64,000 nucleotides of DNA from an uncultured Micrococcaceae bacterium (GCA_947502645.1 CANNAD010000002.1:682001-746000); one strand, 5' to 3'. Counted from the first letter of the stretch, positions 1-10,411 are shown. Numbers and translations: made by a program. Notes: generated by a model from the sequence alone, not told the origin.

Positions 1-1
1 T

Positions 2-481
2 GACGTCATAGCCGCCTCTCAGGACTGGCATATCGACCCGGGGTCTCACTTCTCCGATTCACCGGACTTCCAGAAATCCTGGCCGCCGCATTGTGTAGCA
101 AAAAGCTATGGTGCCGAACTTCATCCTGATCTGGACACCGAGCACATCGACGCCTACTTTCGGAAAGGCGCCTATCAGGCGGCGTACTCCGGGTTCGAAG
201 GCATCCTCGCCCCCGAAGACGAAGTGCCCACAGGTGAACGCGAAAACGGCGATTCAGAAGATGAAGCCATCAGTCTGGACGACTGGCTGCGCAACAACAA
301 CATCGACACCGTTGAAGTTGTGGGCATCGCCCTGGACTATTGCGTTCGAGCTACAGCCCTGGACTCCCAACGCGCCGGATACAGCACCGTCGTGCTCAAG
401 GACCTGACGCGCGGCATTGCCGAAGACAGCATCAACACAGCCTTGAAGGACCTGGAGGACGACGGCGTCGAGCTGGCCTGA
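2..481 (+). CDS. pncA: Nicotinamidase / isochorismatase-family hydrolase (5' truncated by window edge)
   Basis: Open frame from base 2; DVIAASQDWHIDPGSHFS and VVGIALDYCVRATALDSQRAGY match the nicotinamidase Asp/His and cis-peptide/Cys motifs. Confidence 0.9.
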   Translation, partial: DVIAASQDWHIDPGSHFSDSPDFQKSWPPHCVAKSYGAELHPDLDTEHIDAYFRKGAYQAAYSGFEGILAPEDEVPTGERENGDSEDEAISLDDWLRNNNIDTVEVVGIALDYCVRATALDSQRAGYSTVVLKDLTRGIAEDSINTALKDLEDDGVELA

Positions 482-487
482 GCGGGA

Positions 488-2272
488 TTACTTGCGCCCG
501 ATGAACCAGTCCTGAAGCTTGCTCAGGCGTCTCGTGAGTTGATCCTCATCCGCCTGGGCAACTGCTGGACCGCCACAGATCCGCCGTAGCTCGGAGTGCA
601 CCACACCGTGAGGCGTTCCGGTACGGGCGGACCAGGCAGATACGTTCTTTGCGAGCTGCCCGCGCAGCTCCGTCAACCGTCGGTGATCAGCCACGGACGG
701 CGACGGTTGAGCTTGCTCAGCGGCGCTCTTACCCCCACGACGGACCAGCTGTTCGCGCTGACGCTCTCTCAACAGGACGGCCACCTGATCAGCATCCAGC
801 AGCCCTGGGATTCCCAGATAGTCCTGCTCATCTTCGCTGCCGACCGAACCGCCAGCGCCGAACTCACCGCCGTCAAAAAGGACTCGGTCAAACGATGCCT
901 GGGATTCGAGTGCCTCGAACTTCTGCTTCGTCAGGGAATCCGAGGCTTTTTCCTCGCGGTTCGCCGCCTCCATCAGAGAGTCCTCCAGCGCGAACCCTTC
1001 CTCCGCAAGATGATTCTCCGGCCGATCCAACGCATGGTCCCGCTCCAGCTCCAACTGGTTTGCCAGCTCCATGAGATTCGGCACAGACGGCAGGAAAACG
1101 GATGCAGTCTCCCCGCGCTTTCGGGCACGCACAAAACGGCCCACAGCCTGTGCGAAGAACAACGGAGTGGCCGTGGACGTAGCATAGACGCCCACGGAGA
1201 GCCGGGGAACGTCAACACCTTCAGAGACCATTCGCACAGCAACCATCCAGCGCTGATCGCCAGCTGAGAAGTCCTCAATTTTCTGTGAAGCGCCGGCGTC
1301 GTCAGAAAGAATCACCACTGGTGACTGTCCGGATATCCGCTGGAGCTCTCCGGCATAGGCGCGGGCGTCCTCATGATCCGTCGCGATCACCATCGCCCCG
1401 GCATCTGGAACGGTGCGGCGTACTTCGGTCAGCCGTCTATCCGCCGCAGCGAGCACGGAAGGGATCCACTCCCCCGTCGGATTGAGCGCTGTACGCCAGG
1501 CCTGTGCAGTGATGTCCTTGGTAACAGCAGCCTCCCCGAGGGACGCGGCCATTTCCTCACCGCTGCTCGTCCGCCAGCGCATATTGCCGGAATACGCCAT
1601 GAACATGACGGGCCTCACCACGCTATCCTTCAGCGCATCCCCGTACCCATACGTGTAGTCCGCCTTCGAACGGCGGATCCCGTCCTTGTCCTCGGCATAC
1701 TCCACAAACGGGATCGCAGCCGTGTCCGAACGGAAAGGAGTTCCAGTCAGGGCAAGACGACGGGCCGCCGGCTCAAACGCCTCCCTGATGCCGTCACCCC
1801 AGGACAGGGCATCTCCACCGTGGTGGATTTCGTCAAGGATCACCAGCGTCCGTGCAGCTTCGGTCTTGGCGCGGTGCAGCATGGGCTTGGACGCCACCTG
1901 CGCATACGTCACAGCGACGCCGATGAAACCACTGCCATGCCTGCCGTCGGCGTTCTTGAAGTTGGGGTCAATGGCCAATCCGACCCTGGCAGCCGCATCT
2001 GCCCACTGACGCTTCAGGTGGTCCGTGGGGGCAACAACAGTGATCCTGTTGACCACCCCGCGCTCCACCAGTTCCGTTGCTACCCGCAGGGCAAACGTCG
2101 TCTTACCTGCACCAGGCGTCGCCACAGCAAGGAAATCCTGAGGGGTGGTTCGAAAGTACTTCCCCAGGGCCTCTTCCTGCCACTGCCGCAGCTTCGGCGC
2201 CGTTCCCCAGGCTGCGCGCTCAGGGTAGGCAGGAGGCAGCGTCCCTGTGCCAAACAAGGTCTCGTTGTTCAT
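488..2272 (-). CDS. DEAD/DEAH-box helicase (SSL2-like, SF2)
   Basis: 594 aa; Walker A ATPGAGKT, DEIH box, LTGTPFR, QAVGRFVR motif VI. Confidence 0.93.
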   Translation of the reverse strand: MNNETLFGTGTLPPAYPERAAWGTAPKLRQWQEEALGKYFRTTPQDFLAVATPGAGKTTFALRVATELVERGVVNRITVVAPTDHLKRQWADAAARVGLAIDPNFKNADGRHGSGFIGVAVTYAQVASKPMLHRAKTEAARTLVILDEIHHGGDALSWGDGIREAFEPAARRLALTGTPFRSDTAAIPFVEYAEDKDGIRRSKADYTYGYGDALKDSVVRPVMFMAYSGNMRWRTSSGEEMAASLGEAAVTKDITAQAWRTALNPTGEWIPSVLAAADRRLTEVRRTVPDAGAMVIATDHEDARAYAGELQRISGQSPVVILSDDAGASQKIEDFSAGDQRWMVAVRMVSEGVDVPRLSVGVYATSTATPLFFAQAVGRFVRARKRGETASVFLPSVPNLMELANQLELERDHALDRPENHLAEEGFALEDSLMEAANREEKASDSLTKQKFEALESQASFDRVLFDGGEFGAGGSVGSEDEQDYLGIPGLLDADQVAVLLRERQREQLVRRGGKSAAEQAQPSPSVADHRRLTELRGQLAKNVSAWSARTGTPHGVVHSELRRICGGPAVAQADEDQLTRRLSKLQDWFIGRK

Positions 2273-2361
2273 TCTTTAGCGGACTCCTCCTCTACCCGTC
2301 TCATCCTGGGCGCGCCACAATGTGTGGACCCCCGGATAACCGGCGGTTCACCATCGGGCAA

Positions 2362-2670
2362 TTACTGGTTGGAGTCTTTATCCTCTCCACCGGGACGCAG
2401 GCCGTCATAGATGGCCTTGCAGTCCGGGCAGACCGGAAACTTCTGCGGATCCCGCCCGGGGGTCCAGACCTTACCGCAAAGCGCGATCACTGGTTCGCCG
2501 GAGAACGCCGACTCCATGATCTTTTCCTTGCGCACATAGTGGGCAAAGCGTTCGCTGTCGCCGGGCTCAACCTCCTGACGCAGCTCTTCGCGCTCAAGGG
2601 TTGCCGTGGAGGTGCCGGGGTTGTCCGACCTGAAGGGGTCTGTTTCTCTGGGGTCCGCTGGCGTACTCAT
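2362..2670 (-). CDS. DUF3039 domain-containing protein with CxxC zinc-ribbon-like element
   Basis: 102 aa; ALCGKVWTPGRDPQKFPVCPDCKAIYDGL; TAGAAT -10-like hexamer 6 nt before ATG. Confidence 0.8.
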   Translation of the reverse strand: MSTPADPRETDPFRSDNPGTSTATLEREELRQEVEPGDSERFAHYVRKEKIMESAFSGEPVIALCGKVWTPGRDPQKFPVCPDCKAIYDGLRPGGEDKDSNQ

Positions 2671-2701
2671 AGGAATATTCTACCTACTGATTCAACGTGC
2701 C

Positions 2702-4273
2702 TCATCGGTTCTTCGAGACCTCGGCCAATAGTTCCGGAGCACGGTTGTCAAACCAGCGTCCGCCCGACCGGATCCCTACCACCAGGAACACGGCCCCCAG
2801 AATGGTGCCCACGCCCAAGGCGAGCCAACCATACATTGACTGCCCGGTGGCGAACGCGAGGATGGCCAGCACCAATTCGGGAACGACCAGTAGACCAAGC
2901 ACCAAGAAGCCGCCCATCTGCACCACAAACATCTGCATGCCAGAGCCCGGCGGAGTCTTGAACGGGCTCTCGCCGGGAAGGGGCACGTTGTAGGTGAAGC
3001 GCGCAGAAACGACAGATGACAGTCCAAGCCCCGTCAGCAGTATTCCCAGTGTCAATCCGGCGAGCGCTGGTAGCTGTTCCCAGGAACCGTTGAGCCAGAC
3101 GGGCCCAAGGACAAACACTGTGCAAATCGGCAACGCAACGAGGCCGCATGCTGCTGCGCGGCCGACGCGGTCCGCCAGACCGCTGACTCCCGTGGATACG
3201 TGCTGGGAAAAGGCCGTGTTGTCGTAGGCTATGTCCGCAGAAATGGACCAGGCCAGGATAAACGCTGTCACCGGACCAAGGACGTTCAGCAGATCCGGGC
3301 TGCCGCTCTGGCTGGAAGAAAACCAGAGGATTACCGGAAGTAACGGAATAATGATGAGCGATCCGCCGTAGCGCGGATCCCGGAACCAGTAGGTCAGGGA
3401 ACGTGCTGCCACAGCCCCGGCCGGGGTGCCGGGAAACATACCGAAAAAGCCCAGTTTGCCTGCGCCGCGTCGATTGACAGCCTGATGCACCGGAGTCACG
3501 AGCGCTTTGGCGAGCATGATCCTCCACAACCACAAGGTTGCAGCAAGGGTGACCAGGGCAATCAGAAACTTGATCGCTGCCTGCCCAAAATATCCGCGGG
3601 CCACATCTCCGGGCACAGCCCAGACTGCGCCGAGCGGGGTCCATGCCATGGTCTGAGCAAGAGTTGGAAGGAACTCCCGGGCATTGTGAATGCCGGCAGC
3701 AGAGGATGTGAAGATGGGGCCGAGCAGAATCAGTGGGATGAACGCGATAATGCCGCTGAGATCCTTGAACCTGCGTGATCCAGACAGGGAGGTGGTGGCG
3801 GATGTCACGAGACGCGAGAGGGCAACGCAGGTCAACACGGCGATCAGCGCGCAGACGAGCGCGGCAACCAGCGACACGGGGTTCCGCCACCAGACCGCTG
3901 CGGTTCCGAGAGACGCGATAAGGGTCACCACCCCGGGTATACCGACCACGCCGGCTACGGTGAGCCCTGCGATCAACGTATTCATGGGCACAGCGAATGT
4001 GACAAACCGTGCAGGATCCAGGGTCATGTCCACACCCGAGGCAATAAGCGGGATGAGAACCCATCCGAGCACGACGGCAGAGCCGACCAGGACCACGACG
4101 GTTTGGGCGAGTGAGGGATCGGCGAAGCTCAGCCCCACCAGCCCGACGATAACGAGACCCAGAATTCCAGCCCCGTACAGCCCGCCGATAATGAGTCCCA
4201 CCAACTGCCACACACTGCGTTTCAGCGAGTTACGCAGAAGGGCGATCTTCAGCCTTATGAGTTCCGTAACCAT
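2702..4273 (-). CDS. ABC transporter permease (large multi-TM)
   Basis: 523 aa, many hydrophobic segments, overlaps the ATPase gene 4255..5049. Confidence 0.82.
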   Translation of the reverse strand: MVTELIRLKIALLRNSLKRSVWQLVGLIIGGLYGAGILGLVIVGLVGLSFADPSLAQTVVVLVGSAVVLGWVLIPLIASGVDMTLDPARFVTFAVPMNTLIAGLTVAGVVGIPGVVTLIASLGTAAVWWRNPVSLVAALVCALIAVLTCVALSRLVTSATTSLSGSRRFKDLSGIIAFIPLILLGPIFTSSAAGIHNAREFLPTLAQTMAWTPLGAVWAVPGDVARGYFGQAAIKFLIALVTLAATLWLWRIMLAKALVTPVHQAVNRRGAGKLGFFGMFPGTPAGAVAARSLTYWFRDPRYGGSLIIIPLLPVILWFSSSQSGSPDLLNVLGPVTAFILAWSISADIAYDNTAFSQHVSTGVSGLADRVGRAAACGLVALPICTVFVLGPVWLNGSWEQLPALAGLTLGILLTGLGLSSVVSARFTYNVPLPGESPFKTPPGSGMQMFVVQMGGFLVLGLLVVPELVLAILAFATGQSMYGWLALGVGTILGAVFLVVGIRSGGRWFDNRAPELLAEVSKNR

Positions 4274-5049
4274 TCGAGCCCCTCCGAAGCGTTACGGCCT
4301 CCGACCAACTCTACAAAGCGGTCTTCCAGACTTGAATCTCCCCGCACCTCGTCAGTGGTTCCAGCAGCCAACACATTGCCGCCGGATATGACGGCTACGT
4401 GGTCGCACATCCGCTGAACCAGATCCATGACGTGGCTCGACACGATCACTGTCCCGCCGGAATTGACGTAACCGTGGAGTATGTCCCGGATATTGGCAGC
4501 AGAAATTGGATCCACCGATTCAAACGGCTCATCGAGCACCAACAACCGGGGCGCGTGGATCAGTGCTGCCGCCAGCGCAATCTTTTTCGTCATGCCCGCG
4601 GAGTAGTCGACGACGAGCGTTCCTGCATCCTCCTGCAGATCCAGGGCACGCAGGAGGTCGCCAACGCGGGACTGCACGGTGTCCTTGTCCATTCCGCGCA
4701 GAAGACCTGAGTAGGTGACCAGCTGCTCGCCGCTCAAGCGGTCGAATAGGCGCACTCCGTCCGGGAGGACGCCCATAAGTCGCTTGGCCTCCAGCATGTT
4801 GGCCCACACATCCACTCCGTGCACCCAGACCTGGCCCCTATCCGGCCTTAGCAAACCCGTGGCCATGGACAGGGTGGTGGTTTTACCCGCCCCGTTTGGG
4901 CCCACGAGGCCATAGAAGGACCCGGCGGGAATGTCCAGATCGATGGAGTTCACGGCCAGTTTCTGCCCGAACCGCTTCGTCACTCCTCGCAACGAGAGAG
5001 CGGGCGTGCCATTCCGGGCAGGAGGTACTACGTGTGGAATATCGGTCAT
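4255..5049 (-). CDS. ABC transporter ATP-binding protein
   Basis: Walker A GPNGAGKTT, signature-like DYSAGMTKK, Walker B LLVLDEP. Confidence 0.93.
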   Translation of the reverse strand: MTDIPHVVPPARNGTPALSLRGVTKRFGQKLAVNSIDLDIPAGSFYGLVGPNGAGKTTTLSMATGLLRPDRGQVWVHGVDVWANMLEAKRLMGVLPDGVRLFDRLSGEQLVTYSGLLRGMDKDTVQSRVGDLLRALDLQEDAGTLVVDYSAGMTKKIALAAALIHAPRLLVLDEPFESVDPISAANIRDILHGYVNSGGTVIVSSHVMDLVQRMCDHVAVISGGNVLAAGTTDEVRGDSSLEDRFVELVGGRNASEGLEWLRNS

Positions 5050-5144
5050 ACTCCAACGTTAACAAGCCGCACACTATCCGCCGTCCTCCGTGCGGATGAT
5101 TGCACCGCCGTCTGAAGGAGGATTTATCAGGAGAGCACCGAACC

Positions 5145-6077
5145 TCAGAAAAGAACGCGTGCCAGGCGGCCGCGCGCTGCGGTGACCCGTTCGTCCGTGG
5201 CACCAACGATGTCGAAGAGCTCCACGAGCCTGCTGCGCGCAGCCTCACGATCATCACCGACGTTGCGGCCTATGAAGGCAATGAGTCGGTTGAACGCATC
5301 CTCCACATGCCCGCCCGAGACATCGAGATCGGCAACATCGAGCTGAGCCTGACAATCATCCGGCGCATCGGCAGCAGCGGACCTGATCTCTTCCGCTCCC
5401 CTGCCCTGCAGACGGATCAGCAGTTCCACCTGTGCCAGACCAGTTCGCGCTTCAGCATCAGCTGGGCTCTCTGCCAGCGCCTTGCGGTAAGCCTCGGCGG
5501 CAGCCGGATAGTCTCCAGCTTCGATGGCATCGAACGCGGCCTGGTGGAGGGGCGGCAGCGGTTCCGCGACGTCGTCGTCCCCCTGTTGCCCTGCCCCGCC
5601 GACCGTGCCCGTGACACCATTTTCCGCGGCGACCTTGATCAGTTCGTCAAGGAACTGCCGAATCTGCTGCTCTGGCACTGCCCCCTGAAACAGCGGTACG
5701 GGTTGTCCCTTGAGCACCGCGATAACCGTTGGCACTCCCTGAGCCTGAAACGCCTGGGCAATCTGCGGATTCGCCTCCACGTCCACACGGGCCAGCACCA
5801 ACCGTCCGCCGTACGACTGAACGACTTTATCCAGCACCGGAGCCAGCTGAGTGGAGTCCGGGCTGAAAGCCGCATGCAGTTCGACGACAACCGGCACTTC
5901 GGCAGACAACTGAACAAGTTGCGGGAACCCCTGCTCATCCACGTCCATGACGAAATTCGAACCCCGGCCAGAATCGGAGGCCGGCTGCGCTGGCCGCTTC
6001 AGCGATGACAGGTCTACTGCCCCGCGCAGGTTCATCGATGACGGGCCGGAAACGGGCTGTGCTTGCTGTGGAGTCAT
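5145..6077 (-). CDS. Thioredoxin-fold co-chaperone YbbN-like protein with TPR-like C-terminus
   Basis: 310 aa; Trx-like VVVELHAAFSPDSTQLAPVLDKVV lacking CxxC, VEANPQIAQAFQAQGVPTVIAVLKGQPV, helical repeats. Confidence 0.85.
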   Translation of the reverse strand: MTPQQAQPVSGPSSMNLRGAVDLSSLKRPAQPASDSGRGSNFVMDVDEQGFPQLVQLSAEVPVVVELHAAFSPDSTQLAPVLDKVVQSYGGRLVLARVDVEANPQIAQAFQAQGVPTVIAVLKGQPVPLFQGAVPEQQIRQFLDELIKVAAENGVTGTVGGAGQQGDDDVAEPLPPLHQAAFDAIEAGDYPAAAEAYRKALAESPADAEARTGLAQVELLIRLQGRGAEEIRSAAADAPDDCQAQLDVADLDVSGGHVEDAFNRLIAFIGRNVGDDREAARSRLVELFDIVGATDERVTAARGRLARVLF

Positions 6078-6107
6078 TACTTCACCTTATGCCGTACTGG
6101 TCAATTG

Positions 6108-7805
6108 CTACTTGAGTTTGGCCGACAGCAGAGCCTGAGCTGCCCCAATGATCTGGATCGGGCTATCGCTGCCTGCCGGCGGGATGTACATCATGACGGA
6201 CTGACCGTACCGCACGTCGATGCTCTTCTCCGTCTCCTTTTTACCCAACAGCTGCTCGACGACGCCCTTGGGCTTCAAGGTGTCGCCCGGGCCCTTGGGG
6301 GAGCTCGCGTACGTATTGTTGAGATACCCGAAAACGATGGCACCGCCGTCGCCGGTCTTCAGTGAATGTGTGCGTTCGGGATCCACCTTGTGCGTGAATT
6401 TGATATCCGCGAACTTGCTCTGGTCGCTCTTGACCGTAGCGGTCTGAGAGCCGATAACGTCGTCGACGAACGTGTTCTCAGCGATTCCATCGTCCGCTTT
6501 TGACTTTGAGGCGGTGAGGGTCTTCGCCAAGGTTTCCAGCGCGGCTTCGGGCGAGGATTTCAGTCCCTCGGCAGCGCCTTTGTCCTGCGGTTCTACGCCA
6601 ACGCCACCGGCCGGAACCTTCGGGAAGGTGGTGCCTGGAAGCATCTGCGTTGCGGAGACCAGCTGATAATTACTGCGAGGATCTTTTTGCGTCAGTACCA
6701 AGGCCTGGGGCACTTCATTCTTTTCGCCCTGGGTTACCGCAACCACGGTTCGTGGCCAATCCTGTTTGGTAGTGATCATCTGGGTCAGAACCGGCTTGGC
6801 GGCAACAGGGACTAGTGGTTCTTCGTCCGGAGCCTTCGCCTGAACCTCGTAGTTCGCGGAACGGAGCTGTTCGGCAGCCCCGCCGAGACGGCCCTCAAGC
6901 ATCTTCGGATCCCGCGCAGCGTCAGCCTCGCTGACAGCCGTTGCCACGGATTCAAGGATTCTGGCCAGCTGGCTGTCCAGCAGTGCCGGAGTTGTCTCGA
7001 TTTTGGACGGACCGCTGTCCTCTGAACTCGTGCTCACCGCTTGAGTGGCGGGAGCTCCGGTAGCAACAAGCCCAGCCAGAACAGCAGAAATCAGCGACAG
7101 GCGCACGGCCGGAACGGCCATGGAATTTCGTCTGCCCGATCCCCGGTAGACGCTTGCCCCGGACCGGCCATTACGGCGGGCAGAACGGGAACCCGCGGCC
7201 GTAGCGCGCCGCCCTCCGCCACGCTTGGACGTGAAGGCGAGTGCCATGCCAAAGACAGCCACCAGTGCGCCCACGACGATCAGTGGAATGGCAAACGGCG
7301 TCGTTTCGTCGTTCGGCCAGGAAACGGAGACGCTCGTTGGAGCCGGGGACTTTCCGTCTGCGGCGATGAGCAAGGACCATTCGCCCGGTGCCGGATCAAC
7401 CCACGACTGGACGACCTTGCCGGACGCCGTTTCCTCGCTGACCCACAGGTCCGAGCCTCGAGGGTCCGGAACGGATTTCTCGCCCTCAGTGAAGGTGGCC
7501 TCGATCTCCCCCTCGGACACTCCCGTCAGCCTGATGTTAGCCGCTTTCCCGACCCATGCCTCGACGTCGTCCGCGCGTCCCATCGCAACCACGAAGTCCC
7601 CCTCGCCCTCGATCGTCACGTCGAGCTTCTCGAGGTCATCAGGGCGCAGTCCAGCATCAACGATCGTCACCGGAGCCTTCTGAACGTCCGTTGCCGTGGT
7701 GGCAGTCATCGTGGAGGCCGGAGCCCAGAACGTCGTCTGGGCCACCCCCAGTGCTGCAAGAAGCAATCCTGCAAGTACCACTGGGACTGCAATTTTCAAA
7801 CGCAC
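6108..7805 (-). CDS. Uncharacterised membrane-anchored two-module extracytoplasmic protein
   Basis: 565 aa; N-terminal TM, central TM followed by Arg/Ser-rich basic linker, a second signal-like hydrophobic segment, soluble C-terminal domain. Confidence 0.65.
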   Translation of the reverse strand: MRLKIAVPVVLAGLLLAALGVAQTTFWAPASTMTATTATDVQKAPVTIVDAGLRPDDLEKLDVTIEGEGDFVVAMGRADDVEAWVGKAANIRLTGVSEGEIEATFTEGEKSVPDPRGSDLWVSEETASGKVVQSWVDPAPGEWSLLIAADGKSPAPTSVSVSWPNDETTPFAIPLIVVGALVAVFGMALAFTSKRGGGRRATAAGSRSARRNGRSGASVYRGSGRRNSMAVPAVRLSLISAVLAGLVATGAPATQAVSTSSEDSGPSKIETTPALLDSQLARILESVATAVSEADAARDPKMLEGRLGGAAEQLRSANYEVQAKAPDEEPLVPVAAKPVLTQMITTKQDWPRTVVAVTQGEKNEVPQALVLTQKDPRSNYQLVSATQMLPGTTFPKVPAGGVGVEPQDKGAAEGLKSSPEAALETLAKTLTASKSKADDGIAENTFVDDVIGSQTATVKSDQSKFADIKFTHKVDPERTHSLKTGDGGAIVFGYLNNTYASSPKGPGDTLKPKGVVEQLLGKKETEKSIDVRYGQSVMMYIPPAGSDSPIQIIGAAQALLSAKLK

Positions 7806-8000
7806 AAAACTACCTAACTTCAGTCACGTCGACGCGTATGGCCGGGCCGCACTCTTTCAGGACAGACCCGATCGCACCCGATGGTTGATAACCCTATGGT
7901 AACGAAGACGCTGCCCGGCGTGTTCCCTTACGAGGTGCTATCTCCGGATATGAGCATTGTTGCCGCTGGCGGATACGGCAGCCAGGGCCGCGGACACACT

Positions 8001-9212
8001 CTAGAGTCGGTCCTGGCGAGCAATAAAAATCTCCTTCAACAGGAGCATCACAGCAGCGGCAGTGGGGATGGCGATCAGCGCGCCGAGCACACCCAGCAAG
8101 CTGCCTCCAGCGATGACAGCAATGACGGCAATAGCCCCGGGAACCGAGACTGCCTTGTGCATGATCCGCGGCGATACAAAGTAGGCCTCGAACTGAAGGT
8201 AGGCAAGGTACGGAATGGCGAAGCCGAGAGTGGTCTGCCAACCCGCGGTCAGTGCGACAAGCGTTACCACGCACGCAGCGAGCAACGCTCCAATAAGCGG
8301 TATGAAAGCCAACAGCGCGACGACGAACGCCAGTAGAACCGAGAACGGGACACCAGCGATGCTCATGAAGATGAACGCTGCCGTTGCATTCAAGAGCGCC
8401 ACACAGGCCTGTCCGATCACGTAGTTTCCGACGCTGCGCGTGATGGTTTCGGACAGGATCTCCACACGACGACGTTTGCTGCGGGGGGCGAGCTTGTACG
8501 CCCACTTCTTCATCGACGGCAGAGACGCCAGGAAGTACAACGTCAGCACAAGAACGATGAGAGTTCCGAACAAGCTGTTCAGGATCACGGTGCCCACGCC
8601 AAGGACCCCGCCGAAAATTCCTCCGACGGCACCGGAATCATCAAAAATCTTGTTGGCTTCCTCCGCGATGCGATCACGAATCTGGAATTGTTCATCGACC
8701 GTGCGGAAGAACTCCGAATCCAGAAAGCTCTGAACGTATTCGGGCCCGTTTTCCACCAGTTGTGCTGTCTGGGTGACGATGGTGGGGATCAGGGTTGCAA
8801 AGAACGCCGCCACGATGGCGACCAGTACCAGAAGTGAGGCCGCAATACCGCCCGGGCGAGGCACTCCCTTGCGCTCCAGCCACTGGACAACAGGGTCCAG
8901 CCCCAGAGCGATGAACAATGCGGCACCGATCCAGACCAGCAGTTGTCCCACGTTGGTGATGATGAAGAACAGCAGCAGTGCAAGCCCGACGCCGACACTG
9001 GCCATGAACCCGAAGTGGATCGGATGCCGGGAGGGATTCTTGCCGACCGTCACAGGAGCTGCTGGCGGCGGCAGTTCGAGACGGGTTTCCGGGATCGGCT
9101 TCTGATCCGCCGTGGGCGCCGTCTCGCGCCCATCAGTTTCTGCACCTACGCCGCTCGTCTTATCGGTCACGCGCGCCTGTCCTGCCTTTCGGTGTCGCCG
9201 AGCCGGCTCCAA
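8001..9212 (-). CDS. AI-2E family transporter
   Basis: 403 aa multi-TM; FIPLIGALLAACVVTLVALTAG and PAIAVIAVIAGGSLLGVLGALIAIP-type C-terminal motif; start codon uncertain (GTG near 9170 possible). Confidence 0.88.
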   Translation of the reverse strand: MEPARRHRKAGQARVTDKTSGVGAETDGRETAPTADQKPIPETRLELPPPAAPVTVGKNPSRHPIHFGFMASVGVGLALLLFFIITNVGQLLVWIGAALFIALGLDPVVQWLERKGVPRPGGIAASLLVLVAIVAAFFATLIPTIVTQTAQLVENGPEYVQSFLDSEFFRTVDEQFQIRDRIAEEANKIFDDSGAVGGIFGGVLGVGTVILNSLFGTLIVLVLTLYFLASLPSMKKWAYKLAPRSKRRRVEILSETITRSVGNYVIGQACVALLNATAAFIFMSIAGVPFSVLLAFVVALLAFIPLIGALLAACVVTLVALTAGWQTTLGFAIPYLAYLQFEAYFVSPRIMHKAVSVPGAIAVIAVIAGGSLLGVLGALIAIPTAAAVMLLLKEIFIARQDRL

Positions 9213-9267
9213 TGACCGTCACATTATCAGGAGACTTCCCAGATCCTTCCAAGGCGGCAGGAGCGAT

Positions 9268-10080
9268 TTATTTCGTGGGGACCGAGGGAGCCGTTGCTAC
9301 GGGACCATCCCAGGATTCAGGCAACGGGGTCGACGCGCCGCCATCGTCAAGAACTGCGTCCGTGATTTCGTCGAGAGCCCGGCGCGCATACTTCTCGCCG
9401 ACCCACAGGTGCTTGGCCGAGTCCACTCCGATAACTCTGGACTGCGGAACCGCCGCGAAGCGTTCGGCTGCCTCGGCTGGCTGCAGGTAATCATCAAGCT
9501 CCGGCACAAGGACCGTCAACGGCTGGCCGGAGCGCGCCCACGCTGCCAGGTCGTCGTCGTCCGCCCGGTGCAACGGCGGAGACAGGAGAACCGCACCCTG
9601 GACAACCGAGACCGCAGGTTCGATGGCACCGAATTTCAGACAAAGTTCAGTACCGAATGACCACCCGACGAGCCAGATATTTTGCAATCCTCTTTCAACA
9701 CACCACGCCAGCGCCGCCTCGACGTCGTGCTGTTCGCTGACGCCGTCGCCGAACTCGCCGTCGCTGCAGCCCCTGGGCGAGCACGTGCCGCGGGTGTTGA
9801 AGCGCAAGACAGCAATGTTCGCCAGAGCCGGTAACCGATAGGACGCCTTGCGGAAGACATGCGAGTCCATGAACCCGCCATGTGTCGGCAGCGGGTGCAG
9901 AGTCAACAGGACAGCATCCGGAGAGCCGGACGTCGGTTCGGCATACTCGCCCACCAGCGTCAGCCCATCGGCCGTGTGCAGCTCCACGTTCTCACGGTGG
10001 GCTGGCAACACGGTAGAGGCACGAATCGGCTGCGACCCCTCAGAGGCAACAAACTGCAGGTCATCAGGTGAAGTGGTCAT
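9268..10080 (-). CDS. Alpha/beta hydrolase
   Basis: Start placed at MTTSPDDLQFV, preceded by TAGACT-N7-ATG; nucleophile elbow GWSFG, RFNTRG. Confidence 0.82.
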   Translation of the reverse strand: MTTSPDDLQFVASEGSQPIRASTVLPAHRENVELHTADGLTLVGEYAEPTSGSPDAVLLTLHPLPTHGGFMDSHVFRKASYRLPALANIAVLRFNTRGTCSPRGCSDGEFGDGVSEQHDVEAALAWCVERGLQNIWLVGWSFGTELCLKFGAIEPAVSVVQGAVLLSPPLHRADDDDLAAWARSGQPLTVLVPELDDYLQPAEAAERFAAVPQSRVIGVDSAKHLWVGEKYARRALDEITDAVLDDGGASTPLPESWDGPVATAPSVPTK

Positions 10081-10096
10081 GAAAAACAGTCTAGAG

Positions 10097-10411
10097 TCAG
10101 CGCATACTTCGCGTGGACCAACAGCGCTCGTGCCAATGCCTGCGGTCTTCCAGCGCAGTCTCTGCACCCAGCAGTGAATCCTCCTGCCACACCACTACGT
10201 GAGCAGTACCGGGCCGGATAATCGTGTGGCATCCCGGACACCGGTATTCTTTGGCTGCGTTGACCGGCCTGATGTGTCGAACGGCCCACACGCCGTCCCG
10301 CGCCGACTCCCGCTGGGGAAGCCCGGCACGTGTCCATTCCAGGCTGGACTCCCCCGAACTACCGGTCTGCGGTGAACCGCGCCTTCGTCTGGGCCTGTTG
10401 GAACGTGGCAT
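10097..10411 (-). CDS. Small conserved actinobacterial protein with CPGC and HxxC elements (ATP/GTP-binding-protein-like annotation)
   Basis: 104 aa; [20 protein letters not shown]...HWHERCW. Confidence 0.7.
   Translation of the reverse strand: MPRSNRPRRRRGSPQTGSSGESSLEWTRAGLPQRESARDGVWAVRHIRPVNAAKEYRCPGCHTIIRPGTAHVVVWQEDSLLGAETALEDRRHWHERCWSTRSMR

Noticed and set aside
1373-2410. 345-aa plus-strand ORF opposite the helicase
   Set aside because: Antisense frame of a confidently identified helicase; no domain motifs.
2748-4211. 487-aa minus-strand ORF overlapping the ABC permease
   Set aside because: Alternate frame of a high-GC gene; composition Arg/Gly/Pro-rich with no hydrophobic domains, unlike the real permease frame.
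5067-5095. CCGCAC/GTGCGG inverted repeat between YbbN-like and ABC ATPase genes
   Set aside because: Short 6-bp arms with a 17-nt spacer, expected by chance in high-GC DNA.
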